Positions 46,837 through 57,750 of a DNA stretch of 64,000 nucleotides are shown in pieces. Position 1 is the first letter of the stretch; each line of letters begins with the position of its first letter. This DNA comes from Macrosoma leucophasiata. Lineage: Eukaryota; Arthropoda; Insecta; Lepidoptera; Hedylidae. The notes below the pieces were generated by a model that saw nothing but the letters and a program-made list of their open reading frames with translations, ran no database searches and was not told the DNA's origin. The stretch is from contig JAWQUS010000030.1 of assembly GCA_036365455.1 (NCBI GenBank), forward strand, positions 16,822,001 through 16,886,000, given 5' to 3'. The translations under genes and the position numbers were made by a program.

Positions 46837-46990
46837 CAACCGAAGTGGAAAAAAAAGCCGGAGTAGGATAGGCCGAAGAAACACGTGTCGATCCGTGGTC
46901 AATCCTCACGTCGGAAGACGAGAAGTTTTGCACCAAGAAGAAGGCGATAACAGTACGCTTTCAAGACCACAATGCTAGACGACGGATTAG
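46837..46990 (+). pseudogene. Decayed tandem copy of BTB-gene exon 46037-46204
   Basis: The stretch parallels the functional exon about 0.8 kb upstream over most of its length: gtggaaa..agccggag, ggccgaagaaacacgtgtcg, caccaagaagaaggcgata and acagtacgctttcaagac. Even the downstream intron start (GTATTC) matches. It is dead as an exon: in the ancestral frame it gains TAG after Pro-Glu, and a roughly 10-bp insertion that repeats local sequence (atccgtggtcaatcc) shifts the frame. The offset changes from about 795 to about 806 bp across that insertion. It may have been an extra tandem exon of the gene; nothing suggests current use. Confidence 0.8.
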
Positions 46991-47061
46991 GTATTCTTCA
47001 TAATACAGCCACAATACTGCACCTAGCAGTTATATCTGCGTTAAAAATTGATTTCTGAAGG

Positions 47062-47352
47062 CATAGAGCAACACCGGAGGGGAGTAGCCATATCCAGGCT
47101 TTCTTCTCTGTCAAATTACAAGCCCAAATGGGCCTATACCTATCGCCAAGATGTTTAAATGGGTGCGTGAAATTCTTTCTGTATTTTGTTAAAGTCAAGG
47201 TGTGAGTTTCTTAGTAATAGACGATTTTGTAGTGTGCGTGTATGTCGCGCGCATTTCCTCCGCAAAAAATTACAGACTGTTTTGCATCGGTAATAAACGC
47301 AATGGCTACTCCCCTCCAGTCCGCCGCGGCCGGTGGCCCGTGTTGCTCTATG
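47062..47352. mobile_element. hAT-type miniature element, family 'CATAGAGCAAC', copy 4
   Basis: Both ends match the family (catagagcaacaccggaggg; cggtggcccgtgttgctcta), but the flanking octamers do not match. The duplication has decayed, or a rearrangement occurred. It lies just after the decayed BTB exon copy. Confidence 0.75.
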
Positions 47353-47804
47353 TAAGGTCATCATGTCACACTGCCCGAGTTGTGGGCCTGTACCATAATA
47401 TTGCGCTTCAAGAAAATTTTCTTTAATTTGTGTATGAAGAAACGAGGCAGAGCCAATAGCGATTCAGTTTAGGTTGACAATAAAAGGCCATGATACGGGC
47501 GCAGGTGCCTCCATAATTGAAAACGTAATGATAAAATCTGCGAGCTACGTGAGATCGTACACTGACAAGATTTTTAAGCCCTGAAAATGTCTCGAAGAAA
47601 ACATTTCAGTCTAAATCTTCCATAAAGCGATCATAAATGCTTAATTGACAATGGGCGCAACGACCCATTCACTTCTACATTACTTAGTATAAAACGTAAA
47701 AATAACATTATTTGATCACGTTACCACGAGCTTATTTCAAGTTGTATTATGTTTACTTTTTAACCAAAAAGTTTAGGTTATATCTACGTTTATCACAAAA
47801 AAAA

Positions 47805-48265
47805 TATATAAAGTGCGAGTCGGACTCGTCTATAAAGAGTTCCGTAATAGCAAAATATATTTATCTAGAATTTTATTTGCAGTTCTAATAATAATTCATC
47901 ATATCTCAAAAACATCACTCGTTGAAATTTAATTTCGCTAAAGTTTTTATGAAGAACTACAACATTTTTTTTTGTAGTTTTTTCACTCTTTTATTTTAAG
48001 TTAGAGGGAGGACTAATTTAACCACTTTGTCAGTTTCAATCTTCCAGACGATTGACTTTCAGGGTGACATTCTCACACCGCATTACGATTTTACTTTGAG
48101 CAAAGTATGCTTAGAACTTAGAACTGGTCAGTAGTACAGTGTGGGTTTTGACAGTTCTAAGCGTACTTTTCTCAAGTCGTAGTGCGATCTGTGTAGCTCA
48201 GATACAAAGGTTTTAGAAAACCTCAAAGATCTTTTTTTGCTATTTGCCAACGGAACCCTAATAAC
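47805..48265 (+). repeat. Dispersed 'GGTTCCGTA' repeat
   Basis: gtgcgagtcggactcgtcta...gagttccgtaa at left, caacggaaccctaataacga at right: short inverted ends round a non-coding body. Confidence 0.5.
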
Positions 48266-49202
48266 GAGTGTATATTTCAGAAGTGTCTTTAAAATTTTGA
48301 TCATCTAAATGTGTCAGATATTACCCGGATCTGATTAAAATAATTGATAATTTCGTGTACAATCTGATGTGTTAAATTCAATCGATGGTTATCTGTTGAT
48401 TGATTAGAAGCTGTTACACTCATTGAGATAAACATGTCACAGAAGCGACATGTTATTGATTTAAGGAGCAAAAAACTAGTGTATATTTGTGGATAAAAGC
48501 TCGCGATCGTTTTGATTATACATATTGAAGGAACGAAAATTACTTTTTGAACGGATGTCGCTTAATTTTTTGTCGTTTAAAATTATTTTAGTTTTATAGA
48601 CGCGAGATAAATCCGTAAAAATAGTTTTATTTTAATATTACAAATGGTCAAATAAAACGTGGTCCAAAGTATTAATTGACATTTCAGTAGATAGGTATTT
48701 GGCCTTTTTTATTTTGATACAAGTAGTAATGTATAAGAACGACAAACGACATCAAGCTTGTTTTTTTTTTTGAAAAGAAAAAATAAATTATTCAAGTGGA
48801 GAAAATTTAACCAGAGGGTTGGATTCGAGTAGAATTATTATTAAGAACTTTGGAGAGTTACGTAATAATAAACATTTTTAAATACCAACAGTCGTATTCT
48901 GTTTCTCGGTTACCATCAATTTGAAAGCCATGTTGCTGTTTTTTAAGATGATCGTAATTATCACGTTGCGTTACTCTACTGCAAAGTGACTATCTTACAT
49001 ACATACTTCAGGAGCACTAACTTAAGAGAAACTTAGGGTTATCTCATTGCAATCTTTGCTTTTCTTCTACCCTACGTGATTGGATGACCTTGAGACATCT
49101 TTGCGTTTTTTTTGCTACGATATTAATATTATTAATTTTAAAAACCTACTTAACAACTTTCTATTAAACAAGACTTTGATAGCCAACGTTTCAGCGGACA
49201 TT
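48266..49202. other. AT-rich intronic stretch
   Basis: A block at 48895-48990 (gtattctgtttctcggttac) resembles 36985-37040, perhaps ends of an old miniature element. Otherwise nothing seen. Confidence 0.5.
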
Positions 49203-49287
49203 TGTGGTGGAGTATGCTCCAGGCCTCCCCGCAAAAAGGGGAGAGACTCGTGCCCAGCAGTGGGACGTATAATGGGTTGCCATTATT
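49203..49287 (+). repeat. 5'-truncated 5S-SINE or LINE 3' end
   Basis: Only gctccaggcctccccgcaaa ... gcccagcagtgggacgtata, the common 3' tail; followed at once by a 17-bp-arm hairpin. Confidence 0.6.
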
Positions 49288-49325
49288 ATAAAGGTACTAA
49301 AGAACATTTTCTTTAGTACCTTTAT
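49288..49325. repeat. Perfect hairpin, 17-bp arms, 4-base loop
   Basis: ataaaggtactaaagaa (49288-49304) pairs with 49309-49325; directly abuts a SINE 3' end. Confidence 0.8.
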
Positions 49326-50062
49326 GTATTCAGGAAAAAATGATATAAATTTTGTTTTGTAAATTATTATGTATGTTTTAATACTTATGATTTTAAATTA
49401 TTAATGATAAGGAAGAATAATTAATCATAATGTATGCATTTATCGATATTATAGTTTTTCAATCTATAATATATCTTGAATTGCAATATATCTATAATTG
49501 ATAAGACATAAATTAGGACTTGCCTCGTAAAATATATTGTCCAATATGACCAAATTTGGAAAAAAATATTTATATTTCTGAAACATAACTAATAAACTGG
49601 TTATAATGACGAGGGTCAAACAAGTCGAGATGCAGTAAAAAAATAATCTCGTATTTAAATAAAATTTAGTCACTCTGTGTTTTAATATAATAATAATATA
49701 TTATTATGAGATTCATACACGTGATCGTTTCGCCCACACCTTGTAATGAAATTAGGTTTTGATGGACAATATTAAAATGTACTTCTTTTTTTTTTTTTTT
49801 TTTGTAGGTGTTTAATATTGGACAAATCCAGTCAACAATTTAATTAATAATAAATGGTAAAAATGCGTAGGAATTCCACGTTACAATTATTATTAATCTA
49901 ATCAATCAGCAATGCTACTTGAAAAATCACGGACGTATTTTAATAATTATGTAGAATGTAAATGATAAAAAATATTTTTTACTTTATATTTGAATTATAA
50001 TTATTTTGATGTTGTATTGGACGTCAGCGTGAAACGTACAAGTAATAAATAAATAAGAACTC

Positions 50063-50223
50063 ACTGGTGGTAGAGCTCCAGTGATTGAGCTCGCGGGCGT
50101 AGGCACCACCGCATTACCTATAAACTTACCGCTAAATGGTAGTGTTCAACACTATCGTGTTCCGGTCAGATGGTAATGTACGGCCCTGTAATTTCCGGCA
50201 CAGAGGCATAACACCTTAGGCCT
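50063..50223 (+). repeat. Rep-A copy, left half of an inverted pair
   Basis: Sense 5' half, from actggtggtag to acaccttaggcctc, ending abruptly at a (ttctat)-rich spacer. Confidence 0.8.
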
Positions 50224-50249
50224 CTTCTTCTCTTCTATTCTATTCTATT

Positions 50250-50495
50250 CACATTGATGTGAAGTGATAACTGCAGCCTATAGACACCAACACAAAGACC
50301 AAAGTCAAAATGCAGATGCGTTACCACTCCTGAGGCCTCAGGTGATATGCCTCTGTGCCGGAAAATACAGGGTCATACATTACTACCTGACCGGAACACG
50401 ATAGTGCTTAACGCTATCATTTAGCGGCAAGTATATAAGGTAATGCAATGGTGCCTACGCCCGCGAGCTCCGTCACTGGAGCTCTTCCACTAGTA
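50250..50495 (-). repeat. Rep-A copy, right half of an inverted pair
   Basis: Opposite orientation, separated by 26 bp of ttcttctcttctattctatt-type sequence. Neither member has an A-tail at the junction. Confidence 0.8.
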
Positions 50496-51181
50496 AAGAA
50501 CGAAGTTCGTTAGTCCCCCCAGTTCACCCACATAGCCCAAAGTTTGACAAGTCATTTTTCATTACAATAGTCCTATGTATTCTGCGGGGTCTGTATATTT
50601 CTGTATTAACTATTGATGCAGTCACGAGAGAGATCCCGCTGAATATAACCCATTACAAAGTAGATCAAAATTCTCGAAAGGGTCTCTACGTGTTGGATCC
50701 CCCATGTCCCCGCGCAAGCCTGACAAAGGTCCGGGGTTCAAATTGGACCCCGTGCTGACGAGAGACATAATAATAATATACACTTCATTCATATAACGCG
50801 CCTAAATACAATTTGTCTTATTTCTCTATGTTTAATCATAATTTTGTCGGTAACTAGAGCAAAGATGTTAGATTTAATGTGAATACTTGTTGCGAGCGCA
50901 AACGCAACAAGGCCACTCGGCTCGGATAACTTTTACTAATCTCATTATGCCCCGATCTCTATTGTCTATTGATTTCTTAGTTATTGTACTGTGGAAATGT
51001 TTATTGTGATGAACAAACTGTATTTTAAATGCAATGTATGTGAAATAATTTCTAATAGGGTCTTATTGTTGACATTGTGTCTGTCTCGTGAGTACTTCAA
51101 GACCGAAGTTAAATTCATTAAGCGATTTTGATGACCTTACTAGACTTGGTTGGCTACGTTAAATAATGAAATAATATACAC

Positions 51182-51392
51182 CTTTAGAATAGAAGTGGCA
51201 TATCTAAAAAAATTAAGAAAATGACTCTTATACATCAAACGACTTAAAAAACATGTAATCTATCATATAAATAATTTGATAGATTACATGTTAGACTATT
51301 CATAATTTGATAGATTACATGTTTTTAAGTCGTTTGATGTATAAAAGTAATTTTCTTATTTTTTTCAGATATGCCACTTCAATTCTAAAGCT
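51182..51392. mobile_element. 210-bp fold-back element with ~85-bp arms
   Basis: The outer arms (ctttagaatagaagtggcat...) are complementary with few mismatches over about 85 bp. Between them lies a third, partial copy of tttgatagattacatgtt. No clear target duplication. Either a fold-back MITE or a template-switch product. Confidence 0.75.
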
Positions 51393-52181
51393 GCGAATAT
51401 GTATTTATTTATATTTACCTAAGTTTTGTTAAATGCTAGCAGAACCGGCCACGCGTTTTATAAACTTACCTAGCTTTCTAAAAAGTCTGACATATCTATC
51501 TTACAACAATTTGCAACAACACACTTAAAAAAATTATATTGATTATTTAGTTTCGAAGTTTAGCTCAGAGCAAAAATTGTGACACATGAATTTATAATAT
51601 AGGTAAAACCAGCTAGCCCGGCGCGGCATACGTCGTTCTTCCAAACAATAAATGTTACAAACATTGCCGCACAAAAAATAAAAACATAAGTGATGCGAGC
51701 AACGCGTTTGAATGGTTTGAATTAAATTTATTTAATTTATTACAGAATCCTAAAAAGCACTGATCTTTAAAATCCTGTAATTAACGAAAAACCTATTAAA
51801 AACCATGAGGCCGTAAAAAGTTTGTGATACACATAGTTTTTTTATTGTTTTTTACACAGTTCAAGAAATAAGCTTCAATGATAATTCAAATTTTCCGGTC
51901 ACGAATAAAAGGCATGTGGCAGCCATTGAGTTCCTTGACCAATTTCAAAGTGGGAAATACGTCTCGCGGTAATGCTGACGGTGATAATCACAGAAACCTA
52001 AATAACAAAAGTAGAGTCTGACAACTCTACCCCAATCCAATATCAATCAAATGTAGCTTTTTAACCATCGCCATAAGATGCCCGTGTGTTAAAGCGGCCA
52101 GTTTTCTCCGACAGTACATTGCGCTTGTCATATATGTTGTAGCTCTATCTAGCCTGAAACACAGGTTTTACCTAGTTCAGG

Positions 52182-52489
52182 CATAGAGCAACACGGGCCA
52201 CCTGCCGCGGCGGACCGGAGGGGAGTAGTCATAGCAGGCTTTGCTCTCGGTCAAAGTACAGCACCAAATGGTCTTATGTCTGTCGTCCAGATATTTAAAC
52301 GTGTGCGTGAAATTGTTTATGTATTTTGTTAAAGTCAAGGTGTGAATTTCGTAGTAATAGACGATTTTTTAGTGTGAGTGTGTGTCACACGTATTCCTCC
52401 GCAAAAATGACAGACTGTTTTGCATCGGTAATAGCGCTATGGCTACTCCCCTCCGGTCGGCCGCGACCGGTGGGCCGAGTTGCTCTATG
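52182..52489. mobile_element. hAT-type miniature element, family 'CATAGAGCAAC', copy 5
   Basis: Full-length family member with both ends; flanking octamers agttcagg / aatgcagg match at 6 of 8 positions. Confidence 0.78.
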
Positions 52490-53023
52490 AATGCAGGCAA
52501 CGCTAATTTGAAACTTTGTTACATTTTAAGTAGATACTAGATAGTATATATTTGTAATAATACTATGTACTTATTTTACAAATAAACAATTATTTTATTT
52601 TTTTGGCTTAGTTTACACTTTTGGACTATAATATCGTATCTTCAATGTAATGAAAAGACATCGTGCTACTTCGTGCATCTACTTACACCTTGAATCCTAC
52701 TTTCGAATGTAGTAGGTACCTACTTATAATCTAGCTTCTCAATATATAAATTACGTGTCACAGTGTTTGTCCGCGATGGACTCTTAAACTTCATAACCGA
52801 TTTTAATCAAACTTGCACACCGTGTGCAGTTTGCTCCAACTTACCAGATAGGATAGGGTATCTACATCGCAATTTATAGTTGCAATATTATGTCAGTACC
52901 TAAATTGCACGCGTGCGAAGACATTATTATATTTCACCACTACGATTTTTTAACACTACAAGAAACGTTGATAACACAATAAAATAAAATACCTAAGTAG
53001 TGTATTTTGAAAACTTCTCAATA

Positions 53024-53386
53024 TAATATAAATAATGGCAACCCATTATACGTCCCACTGCTATCATGAGTCTCAGACAGTCTTTTTGGGGGGAGGCCTG
53101 GAGCTTACTCCACCACGCTGCTCCAATGAGAATTGATCGAGATACGGTTAGTGGCCAACCCGCTGTCGGATGTTTTCAAATTGGCCATAAGGCTAAGGCC
53201 CTCCATAAAAGGTTTAACGACTGCTATATATCGATAGCAACCGGGATCGACGGTTTAACGTGCCCTCCAAAACACGGAAACGCGCTTTTTAATTTGCCCC
53301 TAGCGGTCACCAATCACACACCCGACCGCGCCCGTACCTAACGCTTAACCGAGTGGATCGCTTCCGATTTACACCAGCTGCGGGGC
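53024..53386 (-). repeat. 5S-rRNA-derived SINE, second full-length copy
   Basis: Inverted relative to 57199-57557 and more diverged. Target duplication aacttctcaata at 53012-53023 and 53387-53398. The reading frame at 53066-53341 is antisense to this element and not a gene. Confidence 0.75.
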
Positions 53387-53794
53387 AACTTCTCAATACT
53401 TCTCATGTTATGTACATACACGGTATTTTATGTAACACATTTTTTACATATGATATATTTTAGTGATATTTTATGTATCATTATTTATCACTTGAAAATA
53501 TATTTTAAAATAAATAGATAACTCTGTGTTAGTTCCTGTTTCTCATATATTTATGTACGTCTCTAAAACATGATCAATTAGCACTTTCCATGATATTTGT
53601 TTTAAACGTAGCGGCCATATTGGGGACGTATAGCGTTTCATTTACAACTCGCTTTTACCGGCTTGTTTTACTGTGCAATATGTTTTAACGTTTATTTATA
53701 GAATTTGTTTTCTCTTCGCAAGGCTCTCCTCTGTTTCTTCTATGATATGCATAATAGAAAAAAATAGTATTTTATGTTCATAGCAAACTTAAGG

Positions 53795-53960
53795 ATATTT
53801 AGGGTTCCGTAGCTTATAAGAAACCCTTAGGTCGCTATATCCGCCTGTCCGTCCGTCCATCCGTCCGTCTGTCTGTCGACATGTCCATCTGTCTGTCTAT
53901 CCGTAGATTAATTCAGAAAGTCTTTGTATCAGAAAGAATCATGGCAAGTTTCATACATTG
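53795..53960 (+). repeat. Dispersed 'GGTTCCGTA' repeat, partial, with CCGT/CTGT run
   Basis: tagggttccgtagcttataa then cgcctgtccgtccgtccatc and gtctgtctgtcg. Confidence 0.5.
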
Positions 53961-54292
53961 ATTTATACAAAAAAAAGTTAAAAAGTACAAGGTAAACCGG
54001 ATTAGAAACATTATCTAGGGAACCTAAAGAACATTTTCTGGTATTTTTAAATCACCGGAATAAAAATCGTCTTTCCTAACAACAGTAGAAGCACTCCATC
54101 TTAAAGTTCAATTTCAAACTTTTTATGCCGTAGAGTTAAAAATATTTTAAGTATCAGGAAATGTTGTTTAGGTTCACTAGATAATATTTCCATGCTGTTT
54201 TACCTTTGTTTAATGCCATGATCCTTTGTAATTTGTCACAAATCTACACTTCAGTAATACCAACAACAATGTGGGAATGTTAGATGTTGTAT

Positions 54293-54370
54293 TAGATGTC
54301 TATAGGCTGCAGTCATCACTTCACATCCATGTGAAATGCAAACCAGATTGCATTTTAGTTACAAAAAAAA
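54293..54370 (+). repeat. Rep-A 3' fragment
   Basis: tctataggctgcagtcatca through an A-run at 54361-54368. Confidence 0.6.
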
Positions 54371-54487
54371 GGAACCATTGATTGTTACACTCAAGTGTGT
54401 CTCCCTCCTTCTGCTAGCTATGTGGTGGTGTCTGGGCAAAAAATTCACTGTTGTGTAGTATTTGTAGTATTTAATAATATAACGCTA

Positions 54488-54812
54488 AAGGAACTACCTC
54501 AGTAGTGTAGTGGTAGCAGGCCACTACTACTACGCTGGGGGTCCTGGGTTCTATTCCCGGGTCGGGGACTATCAGAGATAACGGTTTAAAATCCTTTATC
54601 TGTGATTCTCTTGGGATTTTTCCATTTTCTGGAAGCTTCCCAGTACCTCGGAGTTTTGTAATGTGCCCGGAGATGCCAACAGGTTCGCCACCTGTTACAT
54701 GGGCCAAAACGTAACCGGCGAGTCGTGGGTGTTTGCATGTATGCTTGAATGCATGCATTTACCTCTGCCTACCCCTCTGGGGATTACAGGCGTGAAGTTA
54801 CGTTTAAGGAAA
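54488..54812 (+). repeat. tRNA-head SINE ('cctcagtag' family), copy 2
   Basis: Best-preserved copy: cctcagtagtgtagtggtag (A-box-like) and ctgggttctattcccgggtc (B-box-like), then the same body and end as 25004-25310. Confidence 0.7.
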
Positions 54813-55544
54813 AACTCACAGCTAACTTGGCTTTACAAATACATGTGTAAAGGTTAATGAACTTATAAAATGTGCTGAAAATGGAACCTTACATTACGAA
54901 TTGTCCGACATGCGCTTGATCGGTTTTTAAATTTGATAAAAAAAATCACATATGAAAATAAGTTTTAATAAATATTTAGGCAACTTTTATGCTATAGGTA
55001 TGTGTCTAATATACCTATTACTTAAAAACTTCCTCAAAGTCAAAAGAACCTCTAAGTGCTACACAGTCCAATAAAATTTTGCTTTTAATTTTTATTTGAG
55101 ATCCGAATTAAAAACATTAATTAAATAAATATAAAAGGGGTTTTATAACTTATGTTTTAGTACTCGCTTTCTCATAATAACGAGCTGGATACAAAAAAAT
55201 GCAAAATGCCGTGCCTGCGTAGGATTATAAAAATGATGATATATTTTTATTAATAAAAAAAAATGTTGAACGCGAAGGTTCCGCGTCGTATCTCAAAATT
55301 GAAGAAGCTTCAAATGATACTCTTTATTACATTGTAATGCGTGATTATTTGCCAAAACATAATTTTCAGTCATTGTAATGAACTTAGGAGTTTATTTAAC
55401 AAAATATCAATATGATTATTCTATAGGTGTCTTGTATTAAATGTAAATGAAAATGCACGTTACCAAAATGATATCGACAATTTAGGTTAAACACAAAATA
55501 TTTGTCATATTATTATGTTCATTATCACACGAAAGATCTCTAAA

Positions 55545-56092
55545 AAACCGGACTAGTGCGAGTTCGACTCGCGTGGTGAGGGTTCCGTAGAATTTTCGAT
55601 TTAATTTGAATACTCAAACTTCTTATAGGTTTTCCAGTAATCTATAGGCAAAGAACTATTTTACACATTTTTTCAAAATTTTAAGTTCAGTAGTTTCGGA
55701 GATAGTGGGGGGAATGGAAATCGAAAATTAATTTTCGTCGTTTTTCTTAAATAACTTCAAATTTGTTTATGCAAAAATTATAAAAAAAATATATCTGAGA
55801 TGGTTGACAACAACCTCTTTCACTTGATATGTCACACGCCACAGTTTACGATTTTTTTTTAGTTTTCTGATTTACCCCCCGAAAGTGGCCCCCCTTTTTA
55901 AAATGTATTATTTTACTTGACGTGTTTATCTTTGGGTCACCAATTTACTTATATTCATCAAATTTCAACTCAATCGGTCTAGTAGTTTCGGAGCAAATTG
56001 GCTGTGACGGACGGACAGACAGACAGACAGACGCACGAGTGATCCTATAAGGGTTCCTTTTTTCCTTTTAAGGTACGGAACCCTAAAAATGT
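55545..56092 (+). repeat. Dispersed 'GGTTCCGTA' repeat, longest copy
   Basis: accggactagtgcgagttcg...gagggttccgtagaa at left, gacggacagacagacagaca and ggtacggaaccctaaaaatg at right. Confidence 0.6.
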
Positions 56093-56671
56093 TTCTTAAA
56101 AAAATATATAATAAAATGGAGTTTTTGTGAAACTCATCTCATAAATATTCATGAGATTCTCAAATTTTATACTAAACCAGTATTTTGAAATACAATAATA
56201 TAGAATTTGTTCGTAAAAAGAACAAAATTTGTACCATAACAACAAAATATAATTATTTAAAGTCACTTACGACGACTATATACCACATGTTTATCAGTTA
56301 ATTAAAGTTTTATTATAATTAAAGCATGACGTTGTGTTAGTTCATTAATGAGAAAACCAATTACGTTGAAACGTCTCCGGTGTATCCTATTTATGGTAAA
56401 TAGTTATAAAAAGGAGTGGAAAATGTCTGTAAAACAAAAAATACATTCTGTAAAACTTAATAACTTTGTTTAGAATATGTAATTACAAACTGTATTGTTC
56501 GCTATTACTAATTAAAGAAGGTATGACCTCGAATCAGAATTAGGTATGAAATAAGTGCATAAAATTGTATTTTCAAATAAAATATATCACCTACAATTTT
56601 TTTATCACAGAAGGATTTCAAAGAAAATGTTGTTCTTAGTATTTTGTATAAAGTTCTTTATTAATTCAGAC

Positions 56672-56770
56672 ATGGCGGCGGTCTACCCTCGGATGTCGAT
56701 ACAGGTGGTGACGTCACGGTGACGTCATGCGCCGCGCTCTGTGCGAAGAAGCCCCGTGTATTCCGCGTAG
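56672..56770. promoter_or_regulatory. GC-rich patch with two CRE octamers
   Basis: Two exact TGACGTCA palindromes at 56709-56716 and 56720-56727, centres 11 bp apart (one helical turn), in a CpG-rich patch surrounded by AT-rich intron. A short ATG frame precedes it (MAAVYPRMSIQ, 56672-56704, ending cag|GTGG). Could be an internal promoter or enhancer of the BTB gene; binding is inferred from the motif only. Confidence 0.35.
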
Positions 56771-57198
56771 TAATGAAATAAGCGAAATTTCTCGGTAATA
56801 TTGATTTTTTATATAAACACCTCCGAGATTTTTTATACCTAGATGTTGATAATCATTTGAATATTAAAACCAGTGTTGCATTTAAGAAAAAATAGGGAAA
56901 AATAAATAATAGAACTGCTTTTTAAACATCAAGTTTATGTGTGCAATATAGCATTCAACTTATATGAAGGTGTGTTAAAAGATCGGATACTGTTTGAAAG
57001 TTTATAATAATATGTGATATTTTATTACCGGTAAAACTATTGGACACTTGCAACATTAACGCAATATCTGCATGTTATTGGAATACTAGTCGAAGTGGCA
57101 AAGTTTAACATGAGAAATATTCTTATAATTTTACTAACAGACCCGCTCACGTCTTGCTGTGGCTTTCTATTAAAATTACATCGATTTATCTCTTTAAA

Positions 57199-57557
57199 TG
57201 CGCATGAAGCGCGCATGGCCCAGCGGCTGGTGTAGATCGTAAGTGATCTACTCGGTTAAGCACTACGGGCGCGGTCGGGTAGTGCGATGGGTGACCGCTA
57301 GTGGCAAATTAAATGCGCGTTTCCGTGCTTCGGAGGGCACGTTAAGCCGTCGGTCCCGATAGCTATCGATGGATAGCAAACGTTAAACCTTGTCGGAGGC
57401 CTTATGGGCGGTTTGAAAACGTCCGACAGCGGGTTGGCCACTAACCCGTATCTCCACCAATCCGCATTGGAGCAGCGTGGTGGATTAAGCTCCAGGCTTC
57501 CCCCAAAAAGGGGAGAGACTCATGCCCAGCAGTGGGACGTATAATGGGTTGCCATTA
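57199..57557 (+). repeat. 5S-rRNA-derived SINE, full-length copy
   Basis: The first ~85 bp resemble 5S rRNA: ttaagcactacgggcgcggt and gatgggtgaccgct match the conserved A-box to C-box internal promoter of 5S genes. The body follows, and the 3' end (gggagagactcatgcccagc then agtgggacgta) resembles a common lepidopteran LINE tail. Flanked by ttatctctttaaa / ttatctcttaaa, a 12-13-bp target duplication. It would be transcribed by pol III through a type 1 promoter, by analogy with SINE3 elements. Confidence 0.78.
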
Positions 57558-57618
57558 TTATCTCTTAAAATTAGAACAAAATACACGTTTATAAACATTT
57601 TGAAAACTGATAGTCTTG

Positions 57619-57750
57619 CTCCCTTATTCATAAACATACTTTAGAATCGTTTTAGCTATAGAATGCTTACGTTGTCAAATGTGCAGGATAGAAAAAGACA
57701 AAGGAGAGATTAGCAACACTTTAGCTAAAATACGTTTATGAATAAGGGAG
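57619..57750. mobile_element. ~132-bp miniature element with cttattcataaacgta ends, copy 2
   Basis: ctcccttattcataaacata / acgtttatgaataagggag; opposite orientation to copy 1. Confidence 0.65.

Noticed and set aside
53066..53341. 91-codon frame with GC-rich codons
   Set aside because: Antisense to a 5S-derived SINE that has clear target duplications.
54471..54758. 95-codon minus-strand frame, with a similar one at 25025-25252
   Set aside because: Both are antisense to copies of the same tRNA-head SINE; the similarity reflects the repeat, not a protein.
57230..57300. 5S rRNA gene
   Set aside because: Only the internal promoter region is conserved; the flanks do not form the 5S helix I, and the unit is part of a SINE with target duplications.
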